Source: Coriolopsis trogii
Lineage: Eukaryota > Basidiomycota > Agaricomycetes > Polyporales > Polyporaceae
Direction: 5' to 3'
NCBI GenBank assembly: GCA_020543525.1
Contig: JAHYIO010000028.1
Coordinates: forward strand, 868,001-932,000
Length of the DNA stretch: 64,000 bases
Below are positions 11,841-23,664 of this stretch, one piece after another. The number at the start of each line of letters is the position of its first letter. Position 1 is the stretch's first letter. The position numbers and the translations under genes were made by a program. The notes beneath the pieces are model-generated. The model was given only the letters and a program-made list of their open reading frames with translations, was not told the DNA's origin and made no database searches.

Positions 11841-13440
11841 TTGCTGCCGTGTTTTTTTTTTTCTTTGGCCCGTCCTCCTCTTGGTGCGTTTTCTCGTCTC
11901 CGTGCTGGAGTGCTCAGGTTGGTCGTGCGGTGCGCTGACGGATGGGTTTTCCAGTCATCTTCTGTGTCGTGGCGTCGGTATCGTTATTCGCTCACCTTGC
12001 TTGCATACTGTGTCTGTATCGTCCCTGGTCGCTTTGGCGCATCCTCTGCATCACTATCATCCAGCCACCCGTCCCATTCGTCATCGACCCTTGCATAATA
12101 CAGTCCTCCTATCTCATTCTGTTTCGGTATCACGATCTGTCTGTTTCTCTGGTCTTACCTCGGTCTACAGTATATAATCGCTTTACCCCTCGTCAAGGAC
12201 GACAGAACGCTCGTTATTTCCTAGATCTTCGCGATATTGCTTATATATTATTCGTGTCAGGCAGTGTTGCATGTGCTCGTATGTAGCCTACTGGTGTACA
12301 TGTTTCAATTCGGTCTCCTTTCTGAACGTTTCTCTGCGGTGCGCTTGGAGGGTTTCCGGTTCCATCAAAGATCGTTCCCAAGACTTGGTTTGTGATCAAG
12401 AGGACACACGCTAAGCACAGACGAGTCGACTAGACGGAATCTAGGAGTGCATACGGCATCGGCAGTGCGTTTATGTATCTCCGTTATCTCCAGCCCAGCT
12501 GCAAGCCGGTCGCGGCTTGTGCCGCCAGGAGTCTTGCACTTGGTACTTCTCTCCGGTCCTCGATGCCTCGGGGCCTCAAGGCATCGGAGCTCTCGCAGCT
12601 GCCAGGAACCGTGCTCGATTGCGTCCCAAGAGACGTGCATCTGTGGCGCTCGGGTGTGCGATCGAGGGCGGGACCGAGGCAACGTGGCCGTTGCGTACGT
12701 ACGCTGCTTTACGAAGGACGAACGTTGGGTCAGGGAAGAGGAGGACCCCCGACAATAGGCGCTGAGGCCAGATCAGGTCCATCCGGACATTTTCGTCGAC
12801 TTCGGCAGGTCGACTTGCTCCAAATCCATTGATACGTTCAAAAACGAGGTCAGGAAGCGTGGGAATATTTCCGTGTCCGGACATTTTGAGTGAAACCCTG
12901 ATCTGGCCTCACCACCTATTGTCGGGGGTCCTGGAAGAGGGCGCGTGGCAGGTGCGGGTGTTGGGAGTGCCTCGGCTGGAACGATGCTGCATGGAGCGAT
13001 TGGGAGATGGCTGTGACGCGTGTGGAATCAATTAGGGGAGGACGAGGAGGAATAATGTGCGTCCTGAACGCGTCTTGTGCGAGGATTTGTGCGGGCAGTG
13101 GACGGAGCATCGAGAGCGCAGGAGAGCCGCCCGGGTACGGCGGCGGAGTGAGAGCAAGGCGAGATTGGGTTGGGAGATGCGATCACGGGCACGCGGCGGG
13201 CGTTCCTGGCGGGGATTGTGGGGGTGGCCACTGGATGGGACGCTGGATCGGTCCAGGGACGAGCTTGTCTCTTGTCCATCCTCCCACTCGCCCCCCGTCC
13301 CCCTCGGTCCCTGCGTCCTCGGCCGTCTTGTCATGCAGCCATAGCGTTTCGCCCTGCCTATACACCTCCTCTCACGACCCTCACGATCCCCTCGTCCTCC
13401 GACCGCCGGCACCCCCCCTGGCCCACACTCCGTTACGGCT
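11841..13440. other. Intergenic region between the DUF6533 duplicates
   Basis: About 1.6 kb. It begins with a T-run and CT-rich 3' flank of copy 1, contains the short inverted-repeat element at 12742-12932, and ends with a pyrimidine-rich promoter-like stretch (about 13260-13440) before copy 2. Open frames on both strands here look non-coding. Confidence 0.5.
12734..12940. mobile_element. Short TIR element (MITE) with 8-bp target-site duplication
   Basis: A 191-bp element at 12742-12932 has imperfect terminal inverted repeats of about 36 bp. It starts AGGACCCCCGACAATAGG and ends in the reverse complement; the inner part GAGGCCAGATCAGG is also inverted. It is flanked by perfect 8-bp direct repeats GGAAGAGG at 12734-12741 and 12933-12940. 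An 8-bp duplication is typical of hAT and some related DNA transposons, so this looks like a non-autonomous derivative. The interior carries the word TCCGGACATTTT twice in direct orientation and codes for nothing. It lies about 500 bp upstream of the second DUF6533 gene. Confidence 0.82.
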
Positions 13441-16008
13441 ATGGACTTGGATGGCAGTCCCGAGGCTGCGAACAACACTGCGACGTTCATTCGCACAGTC
13501 GCCCTCTCCATAGCGTTCTACGAGTTTGTCTGCTTTCTGCGTGCGCTGCTTTGGAACTCACGTCTCACGTACGTGTACAGCTATCTCCTCACCCTCCCGG
13601 CCGAATACAGGTTCTACAAGAGTCAGCGCTCATGGAGGCTCAGTATGGGTTGCGCCCTCTTCATTGCCATTCGGTGCGTAGAGGCTGTACCAATACGACC
13701 CGTATAGACTCGCTCATGTTATTCTCCTCCATCCTACACTCGCCGCCCACAGATACTCCAGTGTTGTTGTCATGATTATCAGCAATGTTGGCTACTTTGG
13801 CGGATTTTTCACGTACGCGTTGTGCGAACGCTATTATATGATCGCACCGGTGTTCAAGAGTGAGTTCTCGAACTCTTTGTCTCTACTGCTACGAGACCAT
13901 CATCGCGTTCCCTGACGCGTCTTTCCACGTACAATCCCACTGTCGGCTCCGCTTCCTGCTTCGTTGAGAACGCTATGTAGGCCGACCAACAACGCCTGCC
14001 TTGACCTACCTTGACCCATTGACCTCTGGAGCCTTCTTTCGGCCTGTTGTGTGATCTTCATTGAGCTTCGCGTCTTCTTCTTGCCACTGCTGACCGGATG
14101 CCAACAGTCTTCCAGACGATGATCTCCCAGCTCATTATCGGCATAAGGTCCGTCCACGCCATACATGCGACCAGCGCGCTTCCCATTCATCATCCATCAC
14201 GCCTTTTCGTTGATGTTCATAGAACCATCAACATCTCCCGACGAACCAAATGGGTCACTTGGACTATTGCCGTCTCGTTTGTGTCTACGACAGCGGTAAG
14301 TGTTGGACGGCAATGTATCATAATTGTACGCAATAAGTCTGATTTTCCCCCCGCAAGATCGAATGGTTCCTTAACATGTGGCACCGAGTCCGTGAGTTGA
14401 CTTTGCACGACTTCTCACGCTGGGCTCAGTGGCTGATCCGGCTGCAATTCTAGCTGTCCAAGGCCGGGTAAGCCAAGATTTAATCACTCCAGTAAATCAA
14501 GATCCACTCAGTCTAGTCCATGTCGGCCGAACATCTGCAGGGTCACAAGTTCGTTCTTCTGATCACTCAGAGACCGTCCGATGGCTGACACCGAGTTGAT
14601 GTGGCTTTGTAGTTGCACGACAGGGAATCGTCCGCCAATGCTTACCGTCTGGATTCTCTATCTTCTGGCCATTGCCTACGACCTCATTGCGTTGGGCATC
14701 TCGACGATGTTCCTTGTTTCTGTCGGAAAGAGGCACGGAAAGTGAGTCCGCCGTGATCCAACGAGTCGCCTGTAGCTGAGCCCGAACGCTGACGATCTCG
14801 TAGGATGGCCCACCTCATTCGAATGTAGGTGTAACGGGTCGAGGCTGTATTGACACGCACTGGCTTACATCCTACTCCTATTTAGAATGCTGACGGACGG
14901 GCTCGTCTACTTTGTTGCTATCACCGGTACGTCTGCCAGCCTCTTGCTGTCTCGCCATTGCCGTGTCTGCGTACGAATGGTGCTGACTGCTGTTGACCGA
15001 AAGGGGTGAACATCCTGAATGTGATCACGTATCGAAGCTCGGACGAAGTGCTTCAGGTACGCTCCCACGTGCATTTGTGGAAATTATCATGCCGTTGACT
15101 CCCTTCGTACATTCCAGTCCTCCGGGTGAGCAGGCGGCTCGAGTCCTCGTCAGCCGACTCCTGCAGTCTGGCGTGGAGATGTAGACATGATACTGACCTC
15201 TGTACTGCTCGGATAACAGTGTATCACTCGGGACAGCACTTACCTGGATCATGTCCCAACGGATCCTCATCCACCTCCGCGGTACGTTACATTCTCTCCC
15301 GTTCCCTCCCCTCAACCACGGCATTAACACTGACCGGGGCGCCCCATCCGAGCAGACGCCGCAGCCGACCATAACCGGTCGATCACGTCCCAGCTCGCGC
15401 CCTCGGGTGGAGCCTCGCACTCGCGCACGCGCTCGCGGCCGTACCACCCCACGTCCGTCCTGTCCGTCTCGCACGCGATGCGCTCCCAGTTCGAGAGCAG
15501 CAAGGAACGTGAGCGGGAGTTGGATTGGAGCTTTGCGTCTGCGTCTGTGTCGGAGCGGCGCGGCGGTGGTGGGCATCGTGAGCGGTTGTCTGTGAACGGT
15601 GCGTACCCGATTGCGACTGCGTCGGGGTCGGGGTCGAGCACGAGGCATGGGAGTAGCAAGAATGGGGAGGATGTGGAGAGTGGGCTGGGCTTGGGTGTGG
15701 GGAGGGGGAAGAAGCGGGGGAGGACGATGGCGAGGGGCAGGGGCAGGGGGTTCGAGGAGAGCATCGATGAGGAAGACGAGGAGGATGAGGAGGATGAAGA
15801 CAAGGACGGGTTTGAGCTAGACGTGCAGGTACGGGTCGAGGAGACCGTCACGGTCGAGGTTGAGTATGATGCGGGCGCGTATGAGCGCGAGTCGTATCGG
15901 ATGCCGAGGGTGATGTGGGGGAGGAGGGAGGCTGGGGGTCGGAGCGCGAGGGATTCGCGGAGTCGGAGTCGGACGGCGGATAGGGGCGGGGGCGCGGCGG
16001 GGACGTGA
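13441..16008 (+). CDS. DUF6533 family multi-pass membrane protein (copy 2)
   Basis: Tandem paralogue of the gene at 9255-11840. It starts MDLDGSPEAANNTATFIRTV; exon 1 ends at 13523 and splicing restores FYDY, LLTLPAEYRFYKSQRSWRLS and the following IAIRYSSVVVMIISNVGYFG. Later segments (TMISQLIIGIRTINISRRTK and others) continue the hydrophobic core through small exons up to about 15284. The tail is hydrophilic, with poly-Glu/Asp (EDEEDEEDEDKD) and VRVEETVTVEVEYDAG followed by YERESYRMPRV, then GGGAAGT at the end, matching copy 1 in order and position. The role is unknown. The conserved acidic tail suggests a cytosolic partner, which is inference. Confidence 0.83.
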
Positions 16009-16655
16009 GGCGGGTGCTGGCTGACTCCCTGCGATTGATGCTGCGTTCGGTCCTCTCGAGCTCGGCCTTGGGGCTTTCGGTTTCGTCTGACACGGGTCGC
16101 TTGCGACAGCTAGGTGGAGTACCTTGTTGTCTGTGCGGGATCGATAGCTGATCACTTTTGAACCCGTCCTATAGATTCATCCACCGGTACTCTTGTATCC
16201 ATATCAATCGGGGCTTGCTCTCGCTTTCGTGGAAATCGCGCATCGCGCGCGCCCAATCCATCCCAACTATCCCGCCGGTTACGCCTCACTCCTCCCTGCG
16301 CTGCGCCGCGCCTTCTCGCTCATCTTACGCTCCGCACCTAATGTTTCTTCCCGACATTTTATGACCGTACGTCCTCCACTGCCGTTCCAACGCCACTGTT
16401 GCTGGTGTGTCGGGCGCGCGTGTATTAATTGTAACTTAACATCGGAAGGCGTTGGTGTGCCCATTGCAGGTACCAGATGAAGTTTTCTGTACTACACGGA
16501 TATGGCTCGTGTGAGATCGATTCGGGGTTATAATGCCTTTCGCTTCATTATCCAAAGCCATGCAAGGCAAAGAGCTCTGTACGTAGGTTGTGGTCGTCAT
16601 CGCGTTGCATACATGCGAAGATTGAACCAAGTGAACATCGCGAGAAGGCAGCTCT

Positions 16656-16694
16656 GATAACGATAAGATAAGATCGTCTAGATCTAATCTTATC
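16656..16694. promoter_or_regulatory. GATA-factor motif cluster upstream of lys2
   Basis: Four GATA-type core motifs in 39 bp: GATAA at 16656, GATAAG at 16662 and 16667, and CTTATC (reverse) at 16689. The outer ones form an inverted pair around AGATCGTCTAGATCT. Fungal GATA regulators of the AreA/Nit2 and iron-repressor types bind such sites. It lies about 270 bp before the lys2 start codon. Binding is inference. Confidence 0.4.
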
Positions 16695-16890
16695 TATACA
16701 AGTCTGGGAGATGATCCCCTCCAGAGTCCAAAACAGTAGCTTGGACTTGGACTCATCTTCGAGATCGTGCAATAGCCATAACCCCGTAAAGCTCACCCAA
16801 CAACTGCATTGACACGAGCTCTGGGAAGCCGTCAACGAGGGAGGTTCCGAATCGTGAGTGAGCTCAGAATACACTTGCAATTCCGAGGTC

Positions 16891-16896
16891 GAGTCA
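16891..16896 (-). promoter_or_regulatory. Gcn4/CpcA-type TGACTC box of lys2
   Basis: GAGTCA on the plus strand, i.e. TGACTC on the minus strand, lies 65 bp before the lys2 ATG. TGACTC is the core site of the general amino acid control activator Gcn4/CpcA, which is known to drive lysine genes in fungi. The position and target agree with a real site, though one 6-mer is weak evidence alone. Confidence 0.45.
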
Positions 16897-16960
16897 TTTT
16901 TGCAGTTGGAATTTGTCCTTTCGTCCAACCTCACTTCTGCTCCGCCGTCACCTATCGGAG

Positions 16961-19900
16961 ATGGCTGCTGATCGTCTTTCCAAAGTCGTTGCTCGGCTAC
17001 AAAACCTCCCAGAAATCTCCCTGCCCACCGACTATCCACGGCCTACAGGGGGAAACAGGGTTGTTGAAGCTGCAGCCACCGCAGAACTGTCCGAGCAGAC
17101 ATGCATTGGCCTCATGAAGCTCGCTCTCTTCAACGAAAACGAGGACGATCCAGACGATGATTCTGCCGAGGCAAGCACCCCCACACCGTCCGCATTCCAC
17201 CTTCTCCTCGCCGCGTTCACCGTGCTTCTTCACCGCTACACGGGCGACACCGATATACTCATTGGCTCTTCGTCTGCGTCCGCTCGCGATCCGCTCGTTC
17301 TCCGCCTCGCGATTGGCCCCGAGGACCCGTTCTGGGCGGTCGTACGAAAGGTGCAGCAGGTCGAGCGGGAGGCCGAAGCGGATAGCGTGCCGTACGAGTC
17401 CATCATGCGTGCTCTGGGGAAGGACAAGGCGGACACCGTGGAGGGATCGCGACCTCTCTTCCGCGTACGGTTCTTCGACGAGACCGACTCTCCGCAAGAG
17501 CACTTCCTTCGCACCACCAGCCTCACCTCGGATCTCACCATCTTCGTCACGCGACAGCAAGAATCGAGTCGAGCCTCTATCGCGCCGCACATCTCCCTCC
17601 GTATCTTGTACAACTCCCTGCTGTTCACGTCCGCCCGGATATCGTGCATCGTCGATCAGCTTTCTGTGCTGCTCCGTCGCGTGGCTGCCAACCCCCTGGC
17701 TCAAGTCGGATCCGTCCCGCTGCTGACCCCTTCCCAGCGCGCGAAGCTGCCCAACCCGACCGCGGATCTGAACTGGTGCGACTTCAAGGGCGCCATCCCG
17801 CACATATTCTCCCGGAATGCCAGGCAGTGGCCCGACCGCACCTGCGTCGTCCAGTGCATCCCCTCTGCAAGTCTGGACGAGGGGCAGGAGAAGCGCACGT
17901 TCACGTACAGCCAGATCTTGCACGCGTCCAACATTCTCGCGCATCACCTGCTCCAGAACGGGCTGCAGAGAGAGGAGGTCGTCATGGTTTACGCCTACCG
18001 CAGCGTCGAGCTGGTCGTTGCCGTCATGGCCGTGCTCAAGGCCGGCGCGACGTTCTCGGTCATTGATCCGGCGTACCCGCCTTCGAGGCAGACGATCTAC
18101 CTGAAGGTCGCTCAGCCTCGTGCGCTCGTCGTCCTCAAGGGTGCGGGAAAGATTTCGCCCTCCGTTCGCGACTTCATCACCACGGAGCTTCAGATTCGCG
18201 TCGAAGTTCCAGCCCTGGAGCTGCTCGCAGATGGACAAGTTGCAGGTGGAGCCCATGCGGATGGAGCAGAAGACGTACTGTCACCTCAAAAGCAACTGGC
18301 AGACTCTGACCCGAATGTGCCGCTAGGTCCGGACAGCGTCGCGACGCTATCGTTTACTAGCGGAAGCACAGGCATCCCGAAGGGTGTCAAGGGCAGACAC
18401 TACAGTCTGACCCACTTTTTCCCATGGATGGGCGAGCGGTTCGGGATCGGCGAGCATTCGAAGTTTACGATGCTGAGCGGGATCGCTCACGATCCGATCC
18501 AACGCGACAGTGAGAATGTCAATAACTATCTCATGCAATTGTCACTGAACCTCTCGATGTGCAGTGTTCACACCACTCTTCTTCGGGGCCAGCCTCTACG
18601 TCCCTACCGCGGACGACATTGGTACCCCCGGACGCCTAGCAGAGTGGATGGCGGACAACGAAGTGACGGTGACCCATCTCACGCCTGCTATGGGTCAGCT
18701 CCTGTCCGCACAGGCGACCCGCCAGATCCCCTCGCTCCGAAATGCCTTCTTCGTCGGTGACGTGCTAACGAAGCGTGACTGCCTGCGTCTGCAGTCCCTC
18801 GCTGCCAACGTGCGCATCGTGAACATGTACGGCACGACCGAGACGCAGCGGGCGGTGTCGTACTTCCTCATCCCCTCCGTGACCGAGGACGCGACGTTCC
18901 TGGCTACCCAAAAGGACATCATGCCCGCAGGCGAAGGCATGATCGACGTCCAGCTCCTGGTCGTCAACCGAAACGACCGCAACGTGCCTTGTGCGGTGGG
19001 CGAGGTCGGCGAAATCTACGTTCGCTCTGGCGGGTTGGCCGAGGGGTACTCGGACCCGCAGGCGACCGCGGAGAAGTTCGTCATGAACTGGTTCTGCGCC
19101 GATGCCCCGCCACGCCCGGACACCATCGCGAATCCTCCGGACGGGTCGCCGCCAGGGCCAGAGGCGCAGTTCTGGAAGGGCGTGCGCGACAGGATGTACC
19201 GCTCGGGAGACCTCGGACGCTACCTACCTGATGGGATCGTGGAGTGCACCGGACGGGCTGACGACCAGGTCAAGATTCGTGGATTCCGCATCGAGCTGGG
19301 CGAGATCGACACGCACCTCAGCCAGCACCCGCTGATACGCGAGAACGTGACGCTTGTGCGGAGGGACAAGGATGAGGAGAAGATCCTCGTCACTTACTTC
19401 GTGCCTCACGGAGGACCTGCACTGGAGGAGTACGTCAGCGATGTCGGGGACGAGGACGACAAAGGTCTCGTCAGCGGAATGCGCAAGTACAGGAATCTCA
19501 TCAAGGAGATCCGGGAATATCTCAAGAAGAAGCTTCCGAGCTACAGTGTGCCCACCTGTATGTGAGGATCTCTCCGGCTTTCTATTGGTACTGATATCTG
19601 CTCCAGTGTTCGTGCCCCTCAAGCGCATGCCATTGAACCCCAATGGCAAGATTGACAAACCCGCATTGCCTTTCCCCGACACGGCTCAGGCTGCGCCGTC
19701 CGAACACGCCCGAGGACCCGCTGCGAGCCCAACCGAGGAAGCCATTCGTGCCATTTGGGCACGGATTCTACCGAACGCTCCTTCTCCGCTGCCGCTGGAC
19801 GAGAACTTCTTTGACCTCGGAGGACACTCTATCCTCGCCACGCGCCTCATTTTCGAGATCCGCAAGGCATTCCTCGTCGAGGCACCGCTTGGGCTCGTGT

Positions 19901-21478
19901 TCGAGAAGCCGACCATATCTGCACTGGCAGACGCGGTCGAGCGTATGCGCAACGCTGATCTTGGGCTTGCAGGAGCGAATCTGGCAGGGCCGCCATCGCC
20001 GACGAGCAAAGATGCGCACTCGGACTCGCGCGGCGGGAAGAAAGTCGAGTACAGCGACGACTACGAGCAGCTCCTCGGCCAGCTGCAGCCCTCGTATCCG
20101 TCCGTCTCCGACGGCTACGGCAGTCGCCCGCTTACAGTGTTCCTCACTGGCGCGACTGGCTTCTTGGGGGCGTTTATCTTGCGCGACTTGCTTGCCCGCC
20201 ACGAGACCGTGAAGAAGGTGGTGTGCCTCGTGCGTGCGGCTGATGATGCTAAGGCGGTCGAACGTCTGCGCGAAGCTGCTGTCGGACGCGGGGTGTGGGA
20301 CGAGGAGTGGGTCAAGAGCGGGCGGCTGGAGGTTGTGCGGGGCGACTTGGACAGGCCGCGCTTCGGGTTGGACGGCAGTACCTGGATGCGCGTCGCAGGG
20401 GAGGCAGACGCGATCATTCACAACGGTGCCCTTGTGAGTGATTCATTATCTCATGTCGTGACAAGTCTGTGGCTGAGGCATGCATATCAGGTTCATTGGG
20501 TGTATCCGTATGACAAGCTGCGGTCGGCGAATGTTCTGGGGACTTTAACGGCCGTTGACCTCGCTGCAACGGGCAAGCCTAAGCTGTTTGTGTTCGTGTC
20601 TTCGACGTCTGCCATCGATACGGAGTATTACGTCCAGCTGTCGGACAGCATTGGGGGCGTACCGGAAAGCGACGACCTTGAAGGTGCACGCGCCTCGCTC
20701 AAGACCGGGTACGGCCAGAGCAAGTGGGTCTCCGAAAAGCTCTTGTTTGAAGCTGGCAAGCGCGGCCTTCGTGGACACATCGTCCGACCAGGATATGTCG
20801 TCGGTGACTCTGGATCAGCAGGTACGTGTCACGCAGTCACTCCTCGTGCGATATGCTGTTCCTGATCATCGTTCCTGTGCCCGGCCGATAGTGACGAACA
20901 CTGACGACTTCCTGTGGCGCCTCGTCAAGGGCTGTATACAGCTCGGGCTAGTGCCAGACATCAACAACACTGTGAACATGGTCCCGGTCGACCACGTCGC
21001 GCGGTGCTGCTCCCTCGCTGCGCTCGCGCCTCTCCCTTCCCCTCCTCCATTGCGCGTGCTGCACGTTGCAGCCGCCCCGCGACCGACGTTCAACGATTTC
21101 CTTGGGGCGCTCGCGTGGTACGGCTTCCCGACGGAACGGTGCGAGTACCTCGTCTGGCGGCGGCAGCTCGAGCGACACGTCATGGAGGTCCAGGACAACG
21201 CGCTCTTCCCCCTCCTCCACTTTGTGCTCGATGACTTGCCGACGAGTACGAAGGCGCCCGAACTCGACGACGCGAACATGCGCGCGGTGCTGAGGAACGC
21301 GGGAGAGACGACGCTGAATGGGACCGTGGACGAGGAGCTGATGGGCAAGTACCTCGCGTGGCTTGTCGACGCTGAGTTCTTGCCTCGCCCGAGCGACGGG
21401 GGCGCGGAGAAGACGTTGCCCAAGCTCGCGCATGCCCCGGGGACGATCGTGAAGGCCGTCGGCCGCAGTGGTGTCTGA
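16961..21478 (+). CDS. lys2: L-2-aminoadipate reductase (lysine biosynthesis)
   Basis: Reduces alpha-aminoadipate to its semialdehyde using ATP and NADPH in the fungal lysine pathway, after phosphopantetheinylation. Exons: 16961-18509, 18565-19557, 19607-20433, 20491-20821 and 20892-21478, together 1428 codons, the normal Lys2 size. Domains in order: a condensation-like N-terminal region (about 1-260), an adenylation domain with [17 protein letters not shown] and later [24 protein letters not shown] and [11 protein letters not shown], a carrier domain with the phosphopantetheine serine in [12 protein letters not shown], and a thioester reductase with the Rossmann motif [15 protein letters not shown]. 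The chosen ATG ([14 protein letters not shown]) is the last of two in-frame Mets and the one fitting the family N-terminus. The promoter has GATA and TGACTC motifs. Confidence 0.96.
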
Positions 21479-21956
21479 AAAGTGTATGAGGGTGTGTCGT
21501 GAAAAGTATCATACAATATATACGTTGCGCAAGCATGAAGGGAAGAAATGTATGATACATTAAGAATTAGAATGATACAATGAGCATGTCACCGTATGTC
21601 TTCGGGTGCTTGTCGTTCTACTCTACCATCTTGAGCGTGGATGCACATGGAGGAGTAGCACTCTGACCTACTCTGAGCGAGTGGCCAACCTTGCCAAGCG
21701 GTGGAGTCGGAGCGCCCAGACGGACAAAAGACGATTGCTGAGACTCGGAGGCGTCCTTGGACCATCCTCCAACCCTTCCCGTCTGCTTCTGTTGCCGAGA
21801 TTACCTGTGCGAAGCCTTCCAGTTCTCACAGCTCATGTACAGCCCTCGAAGGGAACAACAAGCATAAGGCTTCCTTCGTTGCCCTGACTCCTCACTCCGG
21901 ACCCGCGGTATATAACTCATCAGCCCCCCCGTCAGACGCACGACCTGCCCACCATC
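21479..21956. promoter_or_regulatory. Promoter region of the S1/P1 nuclease gene
   Basis: Holds the lys2 3' flank and the nuclease promoter. A TATATAA box at 21909-21915 lies about 45 bp before the ATG, a spacing that suits a regulated secreted-enzyme gene. Confidence 0.55.
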
Positions 21957-23325
21957 ATGCGCACCTCTACAATACAAGCCGCTTCGATTGCGGCCGTGCT
22001 CGCCAGTACCGCGGTGCCCACAGTCTACGCATGGGGCGCCGCCGGGCACGAAATCGTCGCCACGATAGCGCAAATCCACCTCCCCAAGCCCGTGCTCTCC
22101 CTCGTCTGCGACATTCTGCACCCCTCGTCGGACCTTGACCAGACGGTACCCATCTCGACTGTCGACGCCTTCCCCCCATGCCATCTCGCGCCTATCGCTG
22201 CGTGGGCGGACAAGATCCGCATGCAGCCCCAGTACCGATACACGGCCCCGCTGCACTACGTGAACGCGGTCGACGACGCGCCCCCGGACGCGTGCGCCTT
22301 TCCCGGCGCGCATGGGTGGCAGGGAAGGCCGACGGGGAACGTGCTCGCTGCGCTTGGGAACGTGACGAACGTCCTCCGGGAGTTTGCCAGGGGCGAGAGG
22401 GCGGTGCCGGACGCGGAGGAGGCGCTCAAGTTCCTGGTGCACTGGATGGGCGACATGCACCAGCCGCTCCATATGAGCGGGAGGGAGAAGGGCGGGAACG
22501 GGGCCAAGGTGGCGTGGAATGGGAGAATGACGAGTGCGTGTTTTGTTCTTGTCATCGGTTCGAGCCTGGCAAGCAATTCTCTCGCGCATCGTGTCTCTCA
22601 GCAGAGGAATCGCGGCAGGCTCGCGCGACCCAACGGACGCGATAGTATGCTCATCTCATATCCTTTGACTTGCAGATCTGCACAGCGTCTGGGACGGCCT
22701 GCTCATCGCACAGTCTATACGCCAGACGCCACGCAACTATTCATGGCCACTAGAAGGCTCTGCCGGCGCGTTCGTCGAGCCACACCTGCGCGGAGCCATC
22801 TATGACCCCTACGTCCGCCGCATCATGCATGAAGGACTCTCCGTCGGCGGTCGCTTCGACGAGGAGAGCCGCTCCTGGCTCGACTGCCCCAAGCCCGAAT
22901 CGGAGTCGCGTTCCGCGCCGAGGTCAGCTTACGGGCTCGGGGAGCGCGTGCAGGCCCTGCTCGCCATGGACTTCACTGCAGCGCTCGGGCTGACTACGCG
23001 GCCCGGGACGGAGACCGGGTGGGACGACGACGTCCTCTGTCCGTTCGCGTGGGCGAGACCGATCCACAAGCTGAACTGCGAGCTGCCCGTCTGGCCTCAC
23101 GCCCTGGACATCCCGGACTCGCACACCGACGACGAGGGCGAGGGTGACAGTGTGGATGCTGAGGGCAGGCCGAGGCATCCGGATCTCGTCGAGCTGGACA
23201 CGCCCGCGTATGCGGGCAAGATCGCGAGGGAGTGGGTGGTGGAGCGGATGCTCGCGATGGCAGGCGTGCGTCTTGCTGGTGTTTTGACTGATGTCTTTGG
23301 GGACGTCGCTGGTGATTTGTACTGA
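21957..23325 (+). CDS. Secreted S1/P1-type nuclease
   Basis: Extracellular zinc-dependent single-strand nuclease and 3'-nucleotidase. Two exons, 21957-22533 and 22676-23325; the intron joins MT to NLHSVWD in frame. A signal peptide of about 20 residues ends near VYAWG, so processing would leave the N-terminal Trp that ligates zinc in mature P1-type enzymes. Zinc ligands visible in order: WGAAGHEIV, ADKI, LHYVN, FLVHWMGDMHQPLH and NLHSVWD. The tail is longer and more acidic than in S1 (DSHTDDEGEGDSVD). The single 142-nt intron is long for this window. It may serve phosphate or nucleoside scavenging. It is tail to tail with the GH7 gene. Confidence 0.9.
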
Positions 23326-23664
23326 TTGTTGGTGTGTATTTTTACTTGCTCGTACATAGTGCGGACTTCGTTTGGTGTATATCTGTATGATAGTCATGGG
23401 GCAACTCGTTTCGGTAGACACATCGAGAGGGCCCTCAAGTCAGACATTTCAAATGAGACAGCCAGTATGCAGAGTTGAAGCGTTTATGCATTTACTCGTT
23501 CGTAGACAGCGGAAAGATGTATCACAATCGAAACCCATGTAAATACGAGATACCGAGACCTTTTGGCACCGGCACTGCTGCAGAGTACCTGTCTGTAAGA
23601 CGTTGTTGAGTACATGCACTCGCAGGGTACTGGAGCACCGGAGACGCACCGCCCATGTATGCAC
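23326..23664. other. Convergent 3' region, nuclease and GH7
   Basis: About 340 bp shared by the two 3' UTRs. Nothing else was recognised. Confidence 0.4.

Larger units (their letters stand above)
16009..16960. promoter_or_regulatory. lys2 upstream region
   Basis: About 950 bp holding the 3' flank of the DUF6533 gene and the lys2 promoter. It contains a GATA-motif cluster near 16656-16694 and a TGACTC box at 16891-16896, listed separately. No coding frame is supported; the minus-strand frame at 16548-17039 overlaps the real lys2 start. Confidence 0.5.

Noticed and set aside
12473..12832. Plus-strand frame of 119 codons between the DUF6533 genes
   Set aside because: Runs into the MITE, has no family similarity and no splice support.
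16997..18256. Long minus-strand open frame of 419 codons
   Set aside because: It is antisense to the adenylation region of lys2; the composition is Arg-rich and no family is seen. GC-rich coding DNA commonly leaves antisense frames open.
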